A DNA stretch of 64,000 nucleotides from Trichoplusia ni. Its lineage: Eukaryota > Arthropoda > Insecta > Lepidoptera > Noctuidae. Of this stretch, positions 49,777-61,868 are shown piece by piece (position 1 is the first letter of the stretch; each line of letters starts with the position of its first letter). The notes under the pieces were generated by a model. The model was not told the origin of the DNA. It searched no databases and saw nothing but the letters and a program-made list of their open reading frames with translations. Position numbers and translations under genes: made by a program. The DNA lies in NCBI RefSeq assembly GCF_003590095.1, contig NC_039491.1:11098001-11162000 (forward strand), given 5' to 3'.

Positions 49777-51234
49777 ATGGTGGTGCTTGAAGACGGTGGA
49801 ATGATGACTACTAACCCTAACCAATATCTACAACCTGATTATTTGACGCCTCTTCCTTCCTCTGTAAGTATAAAATAAATTTGAAATTTTTAATTTTGAC
49901 AAAATAAAAAATAAAAATGTTCAACTTTATTTTTTTTTACAATCATGCTTATAATTTTATTCTTTTTGTTGCAGTTGGATTCGAAGAAAAGTCCCCTTGC
50001 GCTCTTAGCGCAAACTTGCAGCCAGATCGGTGTAGACTCTACGCCAAGCAAACCTTTGCTGCCGCCGCTTGACAAGAAGAAAGTGAATAGTGTTAACAGT
50101 GATACAATGATGCGTTCTTCACCAACAAATACCGCGAGCAAACCGGACAAGCCGCGCTCCACACCGGAACATAACAAACATTTGGCTTTCAAACCTTATG
50201 AAACAAATGTTGTCTCCAAAAAACCAGAAGAAAGGCCTTCGTCTAAAGCTAGTTCCGATAGCTCAGAAGATAAGAAATCCGGCAAAAGCACGCCTGGCCG
50301 CAAATCTACGCCGCCCTCAACTGAGACAGGAAAGAATAGTCCTTCTCACGAACCTAAGTCTTCTCCTGCTGGCTCTTCCGGAACTAGCCCTATTATCCGC
50401 TCCGGATTGGAAGTATTAGGACACGGAAAGGACCACCTCGGTGCATTTAAGAATTTACCTGGATTACCCGGATTCAATCCTCTTGCCGGACTCTGTTGCC
50501 CGCCGGGAATGGAACAACACGCGAACCCCGCGTTTAGGCCACCTTACGCTGGTGCCCCCTTCAGTGCTCACCATGCTGCGATGTTGGCGGCAGCTGCTGC
50601 CTTCCCAGGATCTTCACCAAACCCCTACCTCGGATACGCACGTGTCAAGACCCCCGCTGGTGGTGAAACCCTTGTGCCAGTTTGCAAAGACCCCTACTGC
50701 ACTGGATGCCAATTCTCAGTAAATAACCACCATCTACTTATGAGCAATGGATCATGCCCCGCTGGTTGCACACAATGCGAACACCAAAAGTACAACCTTG
50801 CAATGGCTATGGCCCTTTCCCAGCAGGGGGCCGCTGGAGGCATCCCGTACCCACAACTTAGCCGCCCTTACGTTTGCAATTGGATTGTGGGCGAATCGTA
50901 CTGCGGAAAGAGATTTGGAAACTCTGAGGAGCTTCTCCAGCACCTGCGGAGTCACACTACTGACGGCTCGACCCCCGCGTCTGCGGCGTCCACTCAGGCC
51001 TCGCTGATGAACCCTCTGAGCCCGCTGTTCACGACGGCGGGCTTGCGCAGCGCCTACCCGACGGCGCCGCTCAGCCCGCTGTCCGCCAGCCGCTACCACC
51101 CGTACTCCAAGGCTGGCCTGCCGGCGAGCCTGGGCGCCTCTCCCTACGGCGCCTTCAACCCTGCGCTGGGCCCGTTCTACTCGCCCTACGCGATGTACGG
51201 CCAGCGGCTCGGAGCCGCCGCCGTGCACCAGTAA
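49777..51234 (+). CDS. noc: NET-family zinc-finger repressor (Noc/Elbow type)
   Basis: Joined exons 49777..49863 and 49975..51231 plus stop TAA encode 448 residues. The start is the first ATG after in-frame TGA 49741 and gives MVVLEDGG. Motifs in order are SPLALLAQTCSQIG (35-48), FKPY (101-104), a Ser/Pro/Lys-rich stretch (110-170), an alanine run (234-238), CKDPYCTGC (266-274) resembling a buttonhead box, and finger C330-X8-C339-X12-H352-X3-H356 with unusually wide Cys spacing. The tail is Tyr/Pro/Ala-rich. NET proteins (fly Noc and ElB, vertebrate Nlz/ZNF503/703) are nuclear repressors that recruit Groucho and pattern appendages, trachea and head structures. The N-terminus favours Noc over ElB, but this insect may have a single joint orthologue. 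No second family member lies in the window. The length is typical and no defect is seen. Confidence 0.94.
49864..49974 (+). other. Intron 1 of the NET gene (111 bp, phase 0)
   Basis: The donor TCT|GTAAGT and acceptor TTTTTGTTGCAG|TTG are canonical. An AT-rich body and T-tract precede the acceptor. Splicing joins codon 29 (Ser) to codon 30 (Leu) and places the N-terminal MVVLEDGG peptide just before the SPLALLAQ motif, as in NET proteins. Confidence 0.93.
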
Positions 51235-51490
51235 ACCCAGTGAAGTGCAAACCTGGACTACTCGTCTATGTTGTATTGTCCAATTTTCTTCTGTGATATC
51301 GATAGACTATTCATGTTCTAAGGCGCGACCCGCCATGACAAATTTAGTGATTAGTGCAATTTAAGTATAGTAATTTATATTAAGTGGAGACGCCGTCGGC
51401 GCGCGGCGCTGCGACAAGTGATGTTGATTACGGACTGTACAGCCAAATGTTTTGTGTAAATAATCTCTATGTTTAATATTAAATGAATTA
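51235..51490 (+). other. 3' UTR of the NET gene (minimum extent)
   Basis: Follows the TAA stop. It contains a CG-rich patch at about 51388..51415 and then turns AT-rich. The first plausible poly(A) signal is the variant ATTAAA at 51478..51483; a canonical AATAAA occurs later, at 51746..51751. The true 3' end could therefore lie near 51.5 or 51.77 kb. Confidence 0.5.
51478..51483 (+). terminator. Candidate poly(A) signal ATTAAA
   Basis: A common variant hexamer 244 bp after the stop codon. AATAAA at 51746..51751 is an alternative downstream signal. Confidence 0.35.
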
Positions 51491-54400
51491 TTTCAAATAT
51501 AATATCTACCTACCAATCTAAAAATTGTTTTTCTTTATTTTCTTACACAACTTTTAAAACGCTCTCTTGTGAATGGGAAATGTCAAATGAATAAGACACC
51601 AGACAGATTTCCGAATAATATAATCACATACATATTTTACAAAGATTTATTGGCAAATAGAAAGTGAATAATGATCAATATCAAATGTTATAAATTTTAT
51701 AACCAATCAACGTCGTGAGATAGCTGCTATACGATCTAACGACGCAATAAACTTAGTCCGTCGGTTAATTAATGTTCAAACAAACATTAAAGCTGTCAAT
51801 CTATCGAGCAAAACAAGACGGTAATCACGCGAACACACCTCCCATGGCGAAAAAAGACCGACAAAATAATTTATTACATTTAAAGCGTGTTCCAAAGAGG
51901 TCGACGTACACCGTCATTAATAATGAAACCGTGAGCTGTCAGCTTTAACGTCAGGTTTTTTTTTTAATAAATGCTATTTTGATTAGGCCCACGTCATGTT
52001 GGAAATTCAACTGTCAAAAGGCGTAATTGGTCGGACGGGCCGAGTAACATGAAACAGAGGCGACGGACGAACTAAATGAATAACTGGCGTCAAACAGGTT
52101 AACTTGACACTAATCAATTTTATTCATAATTATTTTCACTTTCCAATCAAGTTTTTAATAAAAACATCCTTTTACAATAAATGGTTACATAAATTAGATT
52201 ATTTATGTTCTAATCTTTTGAATGTTATACTTTCGATTTTACGATCGTAATTTTAAATTTGGCGATGGCAATAAAATCCAATATATCTCAGCTTTGCATA
52301 CAAATGTTTGTCGCCAAACTTAATATTTCTTAATAAAATCAGATTTGATTCACATTAATTTTAATTAAAAATCGTTAATACTGGGATTTAAGAGCTATGA
52401 AACGACAGGTTTCTCTTTTAATTGCGAAAATAAATTAACGTTATATGAATCGCATTTAATAATTCTTGAAGGATCTTTAAGCGAGAGCGAGACAGAGGAT
52501 TTAAACCGATTAAGCATAAGCTGCTGTGGATGAGAGTTTATTAATAAGAAAAAAAATACCACCACAAAATCATATGCAAATCTAAAAAGCAATATAAAGT
52601 TATACAACATCTGATAATCTTGATCACGGCAAATATAATTAAAAAATTAAGTTTTTAATTACAGTTATAACTTCGCTTTCAATTAGCACTGACGCAACGC
52701 AATAATAACTATTGGTTAATATAATTAAAAATTCTGCTCAAGCAATTAAGCGAAAACTGAATAATACAAATCAAATAAATTAGCAATAGAACTATTGACA
52801 CGGTATGAATTTAAATGAGTTATTGCATTGGATACTAGTTTTATAATTAACTTCAGCTATTGGTTTTGATTGATCGCGACGTTTATATCCGTTCTGATTT
52901 AATTTAATAAATCATTGGCATTATGGAACGTGTCACTTAGATATGACACGGCTTTGACATAGTTTTTGTATCGTGTGGTCTGAGACGGACTAGTAACGCC
53001 ATCTGTTGGGCGAGCGGGGAACTTTTGAAGTTCGTGTAGAACTTTTACTTATTTACTGTTTAGTTTTTTACAGTTCTCATATTAGTTATTCATTTAAAAT
53101 TATTTTAGAATATTTATGCGTAGCGCAGTGTGCGGAGATTTTAATATTTCTCAACTTGGTTTAAGAACTACATTGTAATCAATTAAATTCGTTATCAAAT
53201 CTCGTGATATAATTGTTGATTATTAAATCAAAGGACAAGGGTAATCATAACCTTCAACATGAGTTATAAGCGTCAAAAAGTGATCCAATATATATTTTTT
53301 GTTGTTAAGGGTTAGCGCTAGTTAAAACACAGAGTAATTTTATTGACACATACATACATACATTATAAAAACATGAAACTCAACTTCCACCTTATATTCC
53401 GTAACCCTGACAACACCTTATAAACTGAAGTAAAAAATAATTTATTAAATATATACGTAAGAGTTATAACGACATTTATAATTGTCGCGGCTATCCATTA
53501 TTACTTGTTAATTATTACAACATTATTTTATATTACCATGTTAAAAGGTTAATTAAGTAATACTGATGTATCAAGAATATTATTCACAGATAAGAGGGTC
53601 AGTTAATATATTTTTACAATTCTTTATTGTTTTGTTATCATGACAAAGTCGTGTTGTAAAATATTTTAAATGTTGTCTGCCTTATTTTATTGTTAAGCAT
53701 ACTCGCTACTGGTTGCGACAAATTTCATTACAGTTATTTTAAGATTTTTTTACTATTGATAAGTCTTTAGTTTCTTTTGTCCGTCTAGTATCAAAGTTGG
53801 GTTCCGTTAATCAACAATTTTATTGCTACGGTCATACATTTGATGGGGATCTTATTGAGCTTGTTAAATTTGTATTAGCTACATTTATATTGAAGCTTTC
53901 ATGTCGCGTGTCCGAATTGCAATTTATCGGTTTATATTCAGTGTTTCTTTGGAAATACGTACCAAAATAAAGTCTTAATAATAACTTATAACAGCTTTAT
54001 GCGCATAATTCGAAATTAAAATAATGATAAGTGATATATCATTCAAGTTTACAAATATCTAATTAAATTATTATTTTATAGTTTTAACCTTAATCTTAAC
54101 GCGCTTCGGTCATCATGTCACTACGCAATTAATGTTCGGAGCGATAGGAGTCTTACAATAGATCAACGTGTCAGAAAAGCCTAAAATTAAAACCCCGAAC
54201 TTTGTTTTACACATTTAGCGTGATAAATTGTAACATTAAAAAGTTGAAAAGGGGACGAATAAATCTTGAGATATTAATTGAGATAATAATGTAGATTTTA
54301 TTAATGCCGTCAGGGCACGCCCGCGTGTTAGGGCTGTTGTATATCATGTTTCGGATACGAATATTTTTTTACCAGATTCAGTTTCGGTGTCGGTTGACTA

Positions 54401-56891
54401 AATGATTAGAATTATCCTGTTGTTTTAGAAATGGATATCAGATGTATAAGTGTCTATCTTATTGAATATAAGACTTTGAAAGGATTTGTCCACATTTCAC
54501 AAATATTAAAAAGAGACGTTTCGGTTTCGGATACATATTTTTTTCGGATATCGGAAATCTTCTATTATGGAGTAACATCCCTGTTTGAAATATGACTACG
54601 TGTTGCTATATAAATGACCTCTCACGGAGGGATTAACTTTGACAGATGCGAAGCTAAGATTGATGCCTCACAGCGCTGTAATCCGTGCAGTGAAATAACC
54701 AATTACGATTAGCATAAACATAAGGTGGGTAAATTAACATATTATCAACGAATGAATAATGCATGTCGCGGTATTATGTACCCGCACATCAAATTAGAGG
54801 GTTATGTTACCCTTCAACGCTATTGTCAAAATCGGTTCAGACGATCCTCGTTATTATGTTAATTTAATGTTTTTGTACCTGAATTTAGTTTATTTATGAA
54901 TTAAACATCAGTTGTCTATTTTGAAAAGGTAATGTCAATAGAAGCGATTTTATTGGTGTGTTTTTTTTGTATTGTCGGCGTCCAATGTAGTGTGAGGGTA
55001 TGTGACGGTGACGCGTGAACGACAGGAAATTTGACAATGCGTGACCGAATGAGAGATCGGTTCATTTGATAATAAAACTTCGCGTTTAGAATATTAAAAG
55101 CTTAAACGATATTTTATTGTGATACGAGTCGTGAACGCGGGTCTTATTATTTATTGTTACAATTTTATGTGAGAATCGGTTGTTAGTTGTAATGCGTCTA
55201 TTTGAGGGTTAATAACTTGCATTGTGATACAAATAGGTACCGAGATTGGTTGTTGGATAGCAGTGCTGTTTGCGAAATACATTTTTTATGATTTTCAACA
55301 TCAAAGGGAACGTGTATTGAGTTTTACGGTTTACGAGTTGAAGTATAATATGTATACTGGGGATTTATAGCTAGTTAGTGTCGATACAGATAAGATTATT
55401 ATTATGTCTGTACGTTTGTTACTAATAGACACTGATAACTGAATACTGAGCTGATTTCGACAGTACGTAATTGAAGCAAAAAAATAGCATTAAAAACCTT
55501 AAGAAATTTTACAATTGGCTGTGTGGATAACTTTTTTATCGATCTAAAACTTTATGGTAAAATTTAAGACACGTATTTCTGGATTGTCGATGTAACTTAA
55601 GACCTAGACAAAACTAGTTCAATTGATTATGTCATCATCATCCGAAGCTGCTGTCCGAACAAAATATAGAGATAGACCTACACATCTGCTTGCTCCTTCG
55701 TGTAATAAGTCGAGATAGTCACAGTAGATAATCATCGCTATTAACGAACGCTAATTCAGTCAGGCCGTTAACCTATATACCTTACAAATTGGCTCTATTA
55801 AATGCTATGTTATTATCGTTTTATGACTTGAATTTGATTGCAGTTGTCGCAACACTCATAAACGTACACTTTGTAATGTGTAAATAGGTTTATATAGTAT
55901 GTAATAATGGTTAGAAACTCCTTGACAAAGGTCAAAATTCTTAATGAGTCTTATTTTTTAATTAATATATATATATTGTCCTATTCCAAGTAGGTTAAAC
56001 AAGTTGATTGGAGGTTGTTAATCACATATTTATTTTTCATCCAACAGTCTATTTAGTAACCAAAATACATCGTCGGTTAAAATTTAAGCTGTTTAGCTAT
56101 AAGGGTTCATGAGATACAACCAGGTGACAGATGGAGAGACAGCATTGTAATAGGGCTCTGTTTTTAACCTTTGGATATGGTACTGTAAAAAATACGCGAT
56201 ATTTTATATTACATTGACTTTAATCATCTCTTTAGAATGGTTTATTGCAAATTGCACAATAATAATTAATATATTACATTCGCAACCTACCTAAGGTAAA
56301 AGCATTTATGTATTTTAAAGCTTAAGGAAAGTATTAAAATAAATATAAAATGCAGAAAGAGTCGCATTTAAGTGCTAGTTAATATTGAAACGTCAATTTA
56401 GGTCGCATTAATGCTAATAAACTTGCATCATCCTACACAAATCGACTTTTACGATTGTATTATTATAAATTATTTAATTCATAAATTAAATAAATAAATA
56501 AGGTTATTAAATAAAATTTCAACTTTAATTCACATCTAGATTATTTAGAAATAAATAATTCTATTTTTATTCTAGTACAACTTTATAATTAAGAATAGTA
56601 GGTAACGGGATTTATAATGTAGTCAGTTGCGTGTTGCAACACAATAAATAAAAGTCCGCGATATAATTAAAAACGCATAAATTCAAGTTGGTTTATACGA
56701 ACGGAACAATAAGAATATACTTGAATAATAACTAGTTTGAACATTAATTACAACAATAAAAATGCTATGTAATGCGATATTGACATGATATCATAAGGCT
56801 TCTATTTAACCAGCACACAAAGAGTTGGGATATATTGAACTTACAGAAATGACTTAGAAGGCAATAGTTCTCCTGGAGATTAATCCCTACT
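51491..56891. other. Downstream intergenic DNA, no gene
   Basis: AT-rich with no gene. TGACAG-type cores lie near 51793, 51937 and 52012. A purine-rich GCGAGAGCGAGACAGAGG stretch lies at about 52480, and an ACAT microsatellite of about four units near 53348..53363. An AT-dinucleotide run lies near 55965..55977. Open frames are short and AT-driven. Confidence 0.5.
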
Positions 56892-57111
56892 TCTCTACTT
56901 ATATTATAAATGCGAAAGTAACTCTGTCTGTCTGTCTGTTACGCTTTCACGTCTAAACCACTGAACTAATTTTAATGAAATTTGGTACAGTGATAGAGTT
57001 GACCTTGAGAAAGAACATAGGATAGTTTTTATCCCGGCCTCTTGAAGAGTTCTCTTGGAAACGCGATATAACCGATTAAAGACGCGGGCGAAGCCGCGGG
57101 CGAAAAGCTAG
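56892..57111 (+). mobile_element. Short non-autonomous Helitron-like element
   Basis: The left end reads TCTCTACTTATATTATAAATGCG, followed by a CTGT-type microsatellite (about 56924..56939). The body contains AAATTTGGTACAG and GGATAGTTTTTATCCCGG, which I recognise from an abundant lepidopteran element. The right end has a GC hairpin, CGCGG-GCGAAG-CCGCG (57083..57098), then about 10 bases, then CTAG at 57108..57111, followed by T. A 5' TC and a 3' hairpin plus CTRR are Helitron hallmarks. The 220-bp copy has no coding capacity and, as expected, no target duplication. Confidence 0.8.
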
Positions 57112-59257
57112 TTTACTATAAACATCATTGGTACTACCAAACGCAATAATGAGCGGAGGGCTGGACGAATCTGGGTGCTGTCCAATGTATTTTAAAGGAG
57201 GGGAGGAGTTTTTAGGAAGTTAGACGGACAGTAGTTTCTTGTAAAATATAGTTTCCACCTGAAATAGATGACATTAAAGTGGCTTATAGATATATTATGA
57301 AAATCATGTTTCTATTCCGATAATTAAACTTGTATCAGACAAAACAAATGGATATATTAATTTAAGAACATACCAGTAACATTTTCAACTATTTCCTAGG
57401 TTTTACTTAAAGGTACTTTTTATAATGGCGCTAAAACGGGCAATCATGAAACATTTTGAAATGTTTCAAACAATGCTAATGTTAGTTGAATAAAAATGAT
57501 TAAGCCACAAAAAATAAATAGGAATATATAAATAAATAACCAACAATAATATGAATTAAGGAACAATAAATTGCATAAATATAAAACATTTTAATAATTA
57601 ATTATGCATTTACATAACAATATTTTATGATGCAGTTTATGACAAGGTTATTTATATTTCGTCGTTTATCTTAGTGCATTATTATCAAATAAATAATGTC
57701 AGCGAATTTAAATTGCTAATTAAAATACATTATAATAATATTATTCAGATTTCATCATTATATATTTGATTGGCTATTGACTGGTTAATTTAAAAGTATT
57801 TTGTTTCTTTCCCATTAATTTTGTACAATTTAGATAACATGAAGACGTAAAATTGTCTAGAAATCTGTTTCAAAATTATTTTATTAAATAATAGAATTAA
57901 TTTATTAAAGTAAATGTTGAAATAAATTACATATTGACACATAATCTTCGATCTAATTTAATCCGATAGATTATAAATTATAGAATGATGTTATTATTAG
58001 GCAAATGAGCTTGTTTATTTGAACTTTGTGAAAATGTAAAATAAGGCCTGAAACATTCAAATACTTTGTTAACATCAGTTTATTTTAATCTGTGTTATCA
58101 AAGTGCAAAAGTGTGTTGGCATTTAGATTTAATGATATGTCAATATTCAAATTATAAATGCAAAAATAACTCGGTTTCACGTACTGCCGATAAATAGATT
58201 TTTACAAAATAAACTAAGCAATTAGCTTGTATCTCTAGAAAGGATATACGCTTGGTATATAAAACGAGTAAAGCCGGGAGTTTATTATATTTTTCATCGT
58301 ATAAGTTTAATCTCTGGTATAAACCTATCATAAATAAGTAGAAATACAATAACAAAAACTTCAATGACGAAATATATGAACAGAACAATTCAATTACACA
58401 ATCTTATTGAATATAATAGTATCGATAAAAAATATTTCAATTCACAATACATTTGCAATTATTTATAACAATGCAATATTAAAATATGCATAATTATAAT
58501 ATAAATATGCTGTACTGATAATTGTTTCTGATATAATTAAAAAGGAAACTTAATAAGTCGACATGTGACACCGGTCGGCGTAAGAAACAAGGTTAGGCGA
58601 CTGGTGTAAGTTACGGGAGAATTGAAAATGTGAAAGTCATCTGTAACCGAATAATTGTTTTATTACATTATTACTCAATGCTTTTCAAAGTGTATGTATT
58701 TATAAAGTTTTTCAATAAAAGTAGTGCTCTATGTTTTACATATACAAATATGAAAACTGTCAAACTATCTGTTTGTATCAGCTTATATTTGTAATTTATA
58801 TGCCTAGTGTCTGTAACTGTTAATCAGCGAAACAAAATTGAGCTTTGATTAATATTGTCTGAACTAGTAAAAAATTCCTTACCTAGCAAAAAGAAGAAAA
58901 AGCAAAATATTTCATCAACAACGGTACATCGTAATGAAAAGCTTATAAATTAGACCACACGATATGTTATAGTTTAATTGGTCGCCAAGCTGTCACACGG
59001 AGGTCCACAAAAGTTAATTACAAGGAACCGAAAATTATACACCGAGAGACACGCCGTAATTATACAAATGACACCTCAAATTTAAGGTAATTATAGTTTT
59101 ATTTATTCTCAGACCCTACTGTGAAGTCTTTAAGCATGTCTGTTTGTATTATGCAAGCGGGACAGCGCTACACCATTGTATAGCACTGTCTTGTCCGAAA
59201 GCGAAAAGTTCCGATTTTAGTGCTCATAGTTTAGGTTTTTTAAAAATTTCCTTTAAT
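57112..59257. other. Intergenic DNA, no gene
   Basis: Very AT-rich. ATTATAAATGCAAAAATAACTC at about 58152 weakly resembles the left end of the Helitron-like element at 56892 but is not followed by its body. No gene was recognised. Confidence 0.5.
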
Positions 59258-59385
59258 CAAAGGGTAAAAAAGGACAATTACTAAGGCTATGCTATCTGTC
59301 CGTCCGTCTGTCACCAGGTTGTCATGGCTTGGCATTTGATATTTTTACTGATAATGTATCTCGGTGATGTGTCCCTATAAGTTGG
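59258..59385 (+). mobile_element. Lepidopteran interspersed repeat, degraded copy A
   Basis: AAAGGGTAAAAAAGGAC, ACTAAGGCTATGCTATCTGTCCGTCC and TCTGTCACCAGGTTGT match the left part of the family represented at 61620..61868. After about 59385 the similarity fades, so this is a truncated or diverged copy. It is non-coding. Confidence 0.6.
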
Positions 59386-61619
59386 GGCTTTTTTTGTTTG
59401 GAGGACAAATGAAATAAACCAACAAATTAATTTGCCACCGAACTAATAATATTATTTTTGTCAGTAGCATATTTGTACGTAGAGCCTTAAGTATTTATCA
59501 CAGTTTGAATAACATTTCAACGTGTTTTATTAATGAACTAAGATTTGAAAACACTACTTTTTAAAGGAAAGTTTATGTGCCAAGTATAAAAGAAAAAAAT
59601 AGCTCCCAATTTGATATCAACCACAATTTAAGCCATGAACCACTTCCAAGAATTACTTCAGAGATAACCTAGAGCGGTATAATTGGAAATCTATACCGCG
59701 ATATCAACAACAAACAAATCGTAGATTAGTTTACAATATTACTTACTAACAAAAACATTAAAGATAAGCTAACTTAGGAAACGGCTAATGAAATGAATAA
59801 TGATGAAATAGAATATGAAACAGCGGCTGTTATCGCCGGCACTATCAACGTATCACCAGTCACTCCTATCGATCCAATTAATTGAATACTTATCGGCATT
59901 GTAACCTGTGATCGGAGTATATAACGTAGCCATAGCTAGTAGAAATATATGTACAATAATAGATGATGTGAAGGAAATGCATAGTTTTATATTGAATACG
60001 ATTTGTCCTGGAGAATATGAACATAGGTTGTGTACTAATGTACATTCTCTAGGAAAGTCATAGAATATTCCGGAAAAAAAATATGATAAGGTAATTTTTT
60101 GGAGGTTTGGTTTCTTTTTTAATGTTTTTTTGCCGTCAGCCTAGTAGTCTTCAAAACATGACCAACGTGCGATTATGACGAAAATATTAAAATAATTCAA
60201 ACAGTATCGAAATTCACAGAAACATTCAGAATATGAAGATCTTTTTTACACAAAACCGTATTTGTTTTGTTTGCAAATTTTGAATTCTTGACTAAAACCT
60301 CAATGAATATGTTCAAACACAAAAATGCAGGCACGTGAGAAAAACGAATCCGTTTGTAAGTTCGAGAACATCATACATTTGATTATAAATTGTACAAACA
60401 ATACTTAATAAATGGAAATACCCAAAGTCTTGAGTTGAATTACAGTAGTTATTATTCATTGTTGAGATTTTAAATTAAATAAAGATATTATAAAGATTAC
60501 AATATTTACAGCAAACATTGTATCATAATTATGCTTTATAATTGAGCTTCTTTATCAAGAACATTTTAAAGATAGAAATAAAAGTTAAACAATATATTAT
60601 TTGCTGTTATTATTTTCAGTTCCTTCATTTTAGTATACAATGGTATGGAGTAGGGTCGAAGAACACCTGACACAATTCCTGCAGACAAATCCTCAAAATG
60701 TCAAGAATAGCACATTTGTCATTTTAATTATGTTAAAATACAAAAGGAATATTCTGAATAGTTTTATCATCAGGCATAATTAACGTTCACATGAGGTCCA
60801 TTGTGGAATTAATAAGTGTCCTACTTACAGACATTTGTTGTTAAATAAGTAATTATAACGTTTTGACAACTCATTGTTTCTGTAATTACTTTGGGAAACC
60901 ATTGTATTGCGAAAGTTTCTTCACTACAAGCCAAGAATCAACAATTAGTTTTTTGTTTATTGGATGTGGAGTGGCAGTTAACGAAGTTACTAAAAACTGA
61001 GCAGAATAAACACTATCTGCGACGCAATTAATTACTGGCTGATTAGACAAAACTATTGTTCTTATGTTTTTATTTTTATTTTAATCTTACACGTGTAATT
61101 AATGGACCAAGATTTGAACAAAAGACTTTAAGTTCAAAATTCAAAAGTATTTTAGTATTTTTTTTCCAATGGCGTTATTGTTATGAAATTTATTTGTGGT
61201 TTAATATGGCTTTTTATAATTGTTTTTGGAAAGGCAGTGATAGACACGTAGTTCATATTAAAAAAAAAAATGGAAGAATATATAATGTGATTAAACTTAA
61301 TACTGCATAAATATGATGATGTTAAATTAAGAGATACACATCGTTTGATAAATAATCCTGTTGTTACAAACCAACAACACGAGCACGCCCACATAATAAC
61401 AGAATAGGCTATAAATGTTAGGCCACAATACGATTACAAATACTAAATATGACTATGAAGTAATTTATAGACTCAATAGAATAGTGCATGAGCTATTTCA
61501 TAAACTTGACAGGTAAAATATAGCTGTACCGGAGGAAGCTAGGCCTTGCTCAACCACTCCTCAAAGAGAAGGTAAAAAGGTTTCTATTTCAACATTCACT
61601 TCATTGTTAGGGTTTACTA
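59386..61619. other. Intergenic DNA, no gene
   Basis: AT-rich with long A/T runs. The open frames at 61056..61310 (+) and 61152..61394 (-) are poly-A/T driven, overlap one another on opposite strands and have no family resemblance. Confidence 0.5.
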
Positions 61620-61868
61620 ATTAAAGGGTAAATACGGATCCCTATTAAGTATCGCTGTCTGTCCATCTGTCAGCAGGATGTATCGAATGAACTGAGATAG
61701 CTAGACAGTTCTCTCTAGCAACAACTATGTACAAAAATAAATACTAATATAATAGTAAATAAATAAATATAGTCGTAAATTAAATTTGATAGGTGACCAA
61801 ATTTTGTTAATATAGTTTGATTGGAACCGTTAGTGTCACGAGTCCGACTTAAACTTGAACGAATTTTG
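61620..61868 (+). mobile_element. Lepidopteran interspersed repeat with 5S-like remnant, copy B
   Basis: The left part (AAAGGGTAAATACGGATCCC, TGTCCATCTGTCAGCAGG and GAGATAGCTAGACAG) and the right end (GGAACCGTTAGTGTCACGAG then TCCGACTTAAACTTG) match the two ends of a repeat family I recall from Lepidoptera. In intact copies the two halves flank a 5S rRNA-like promoter segment; here only a short ATAGGTGACC remnant survives at about 61789. Many point changes indicate an old copy. An ATG-less frame running out of its right end to 62066 is not a gene. Confidence 0.65.

Noticed and set aside
50752..51228. 158-codon minus-strand frame and other frames inside the NET exon
   Set aside because: Shadow frames of the real + strand coding exon, created by its GC-rich third positions.
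58152..58190. ATTATAAATGCAAAAATAACTC as a second Helitron copy
   Set aside because: Only about 20 bases resemble the element's left end, in AT-rich sequence; neither body nor hairpin/CTAG terminus follows.
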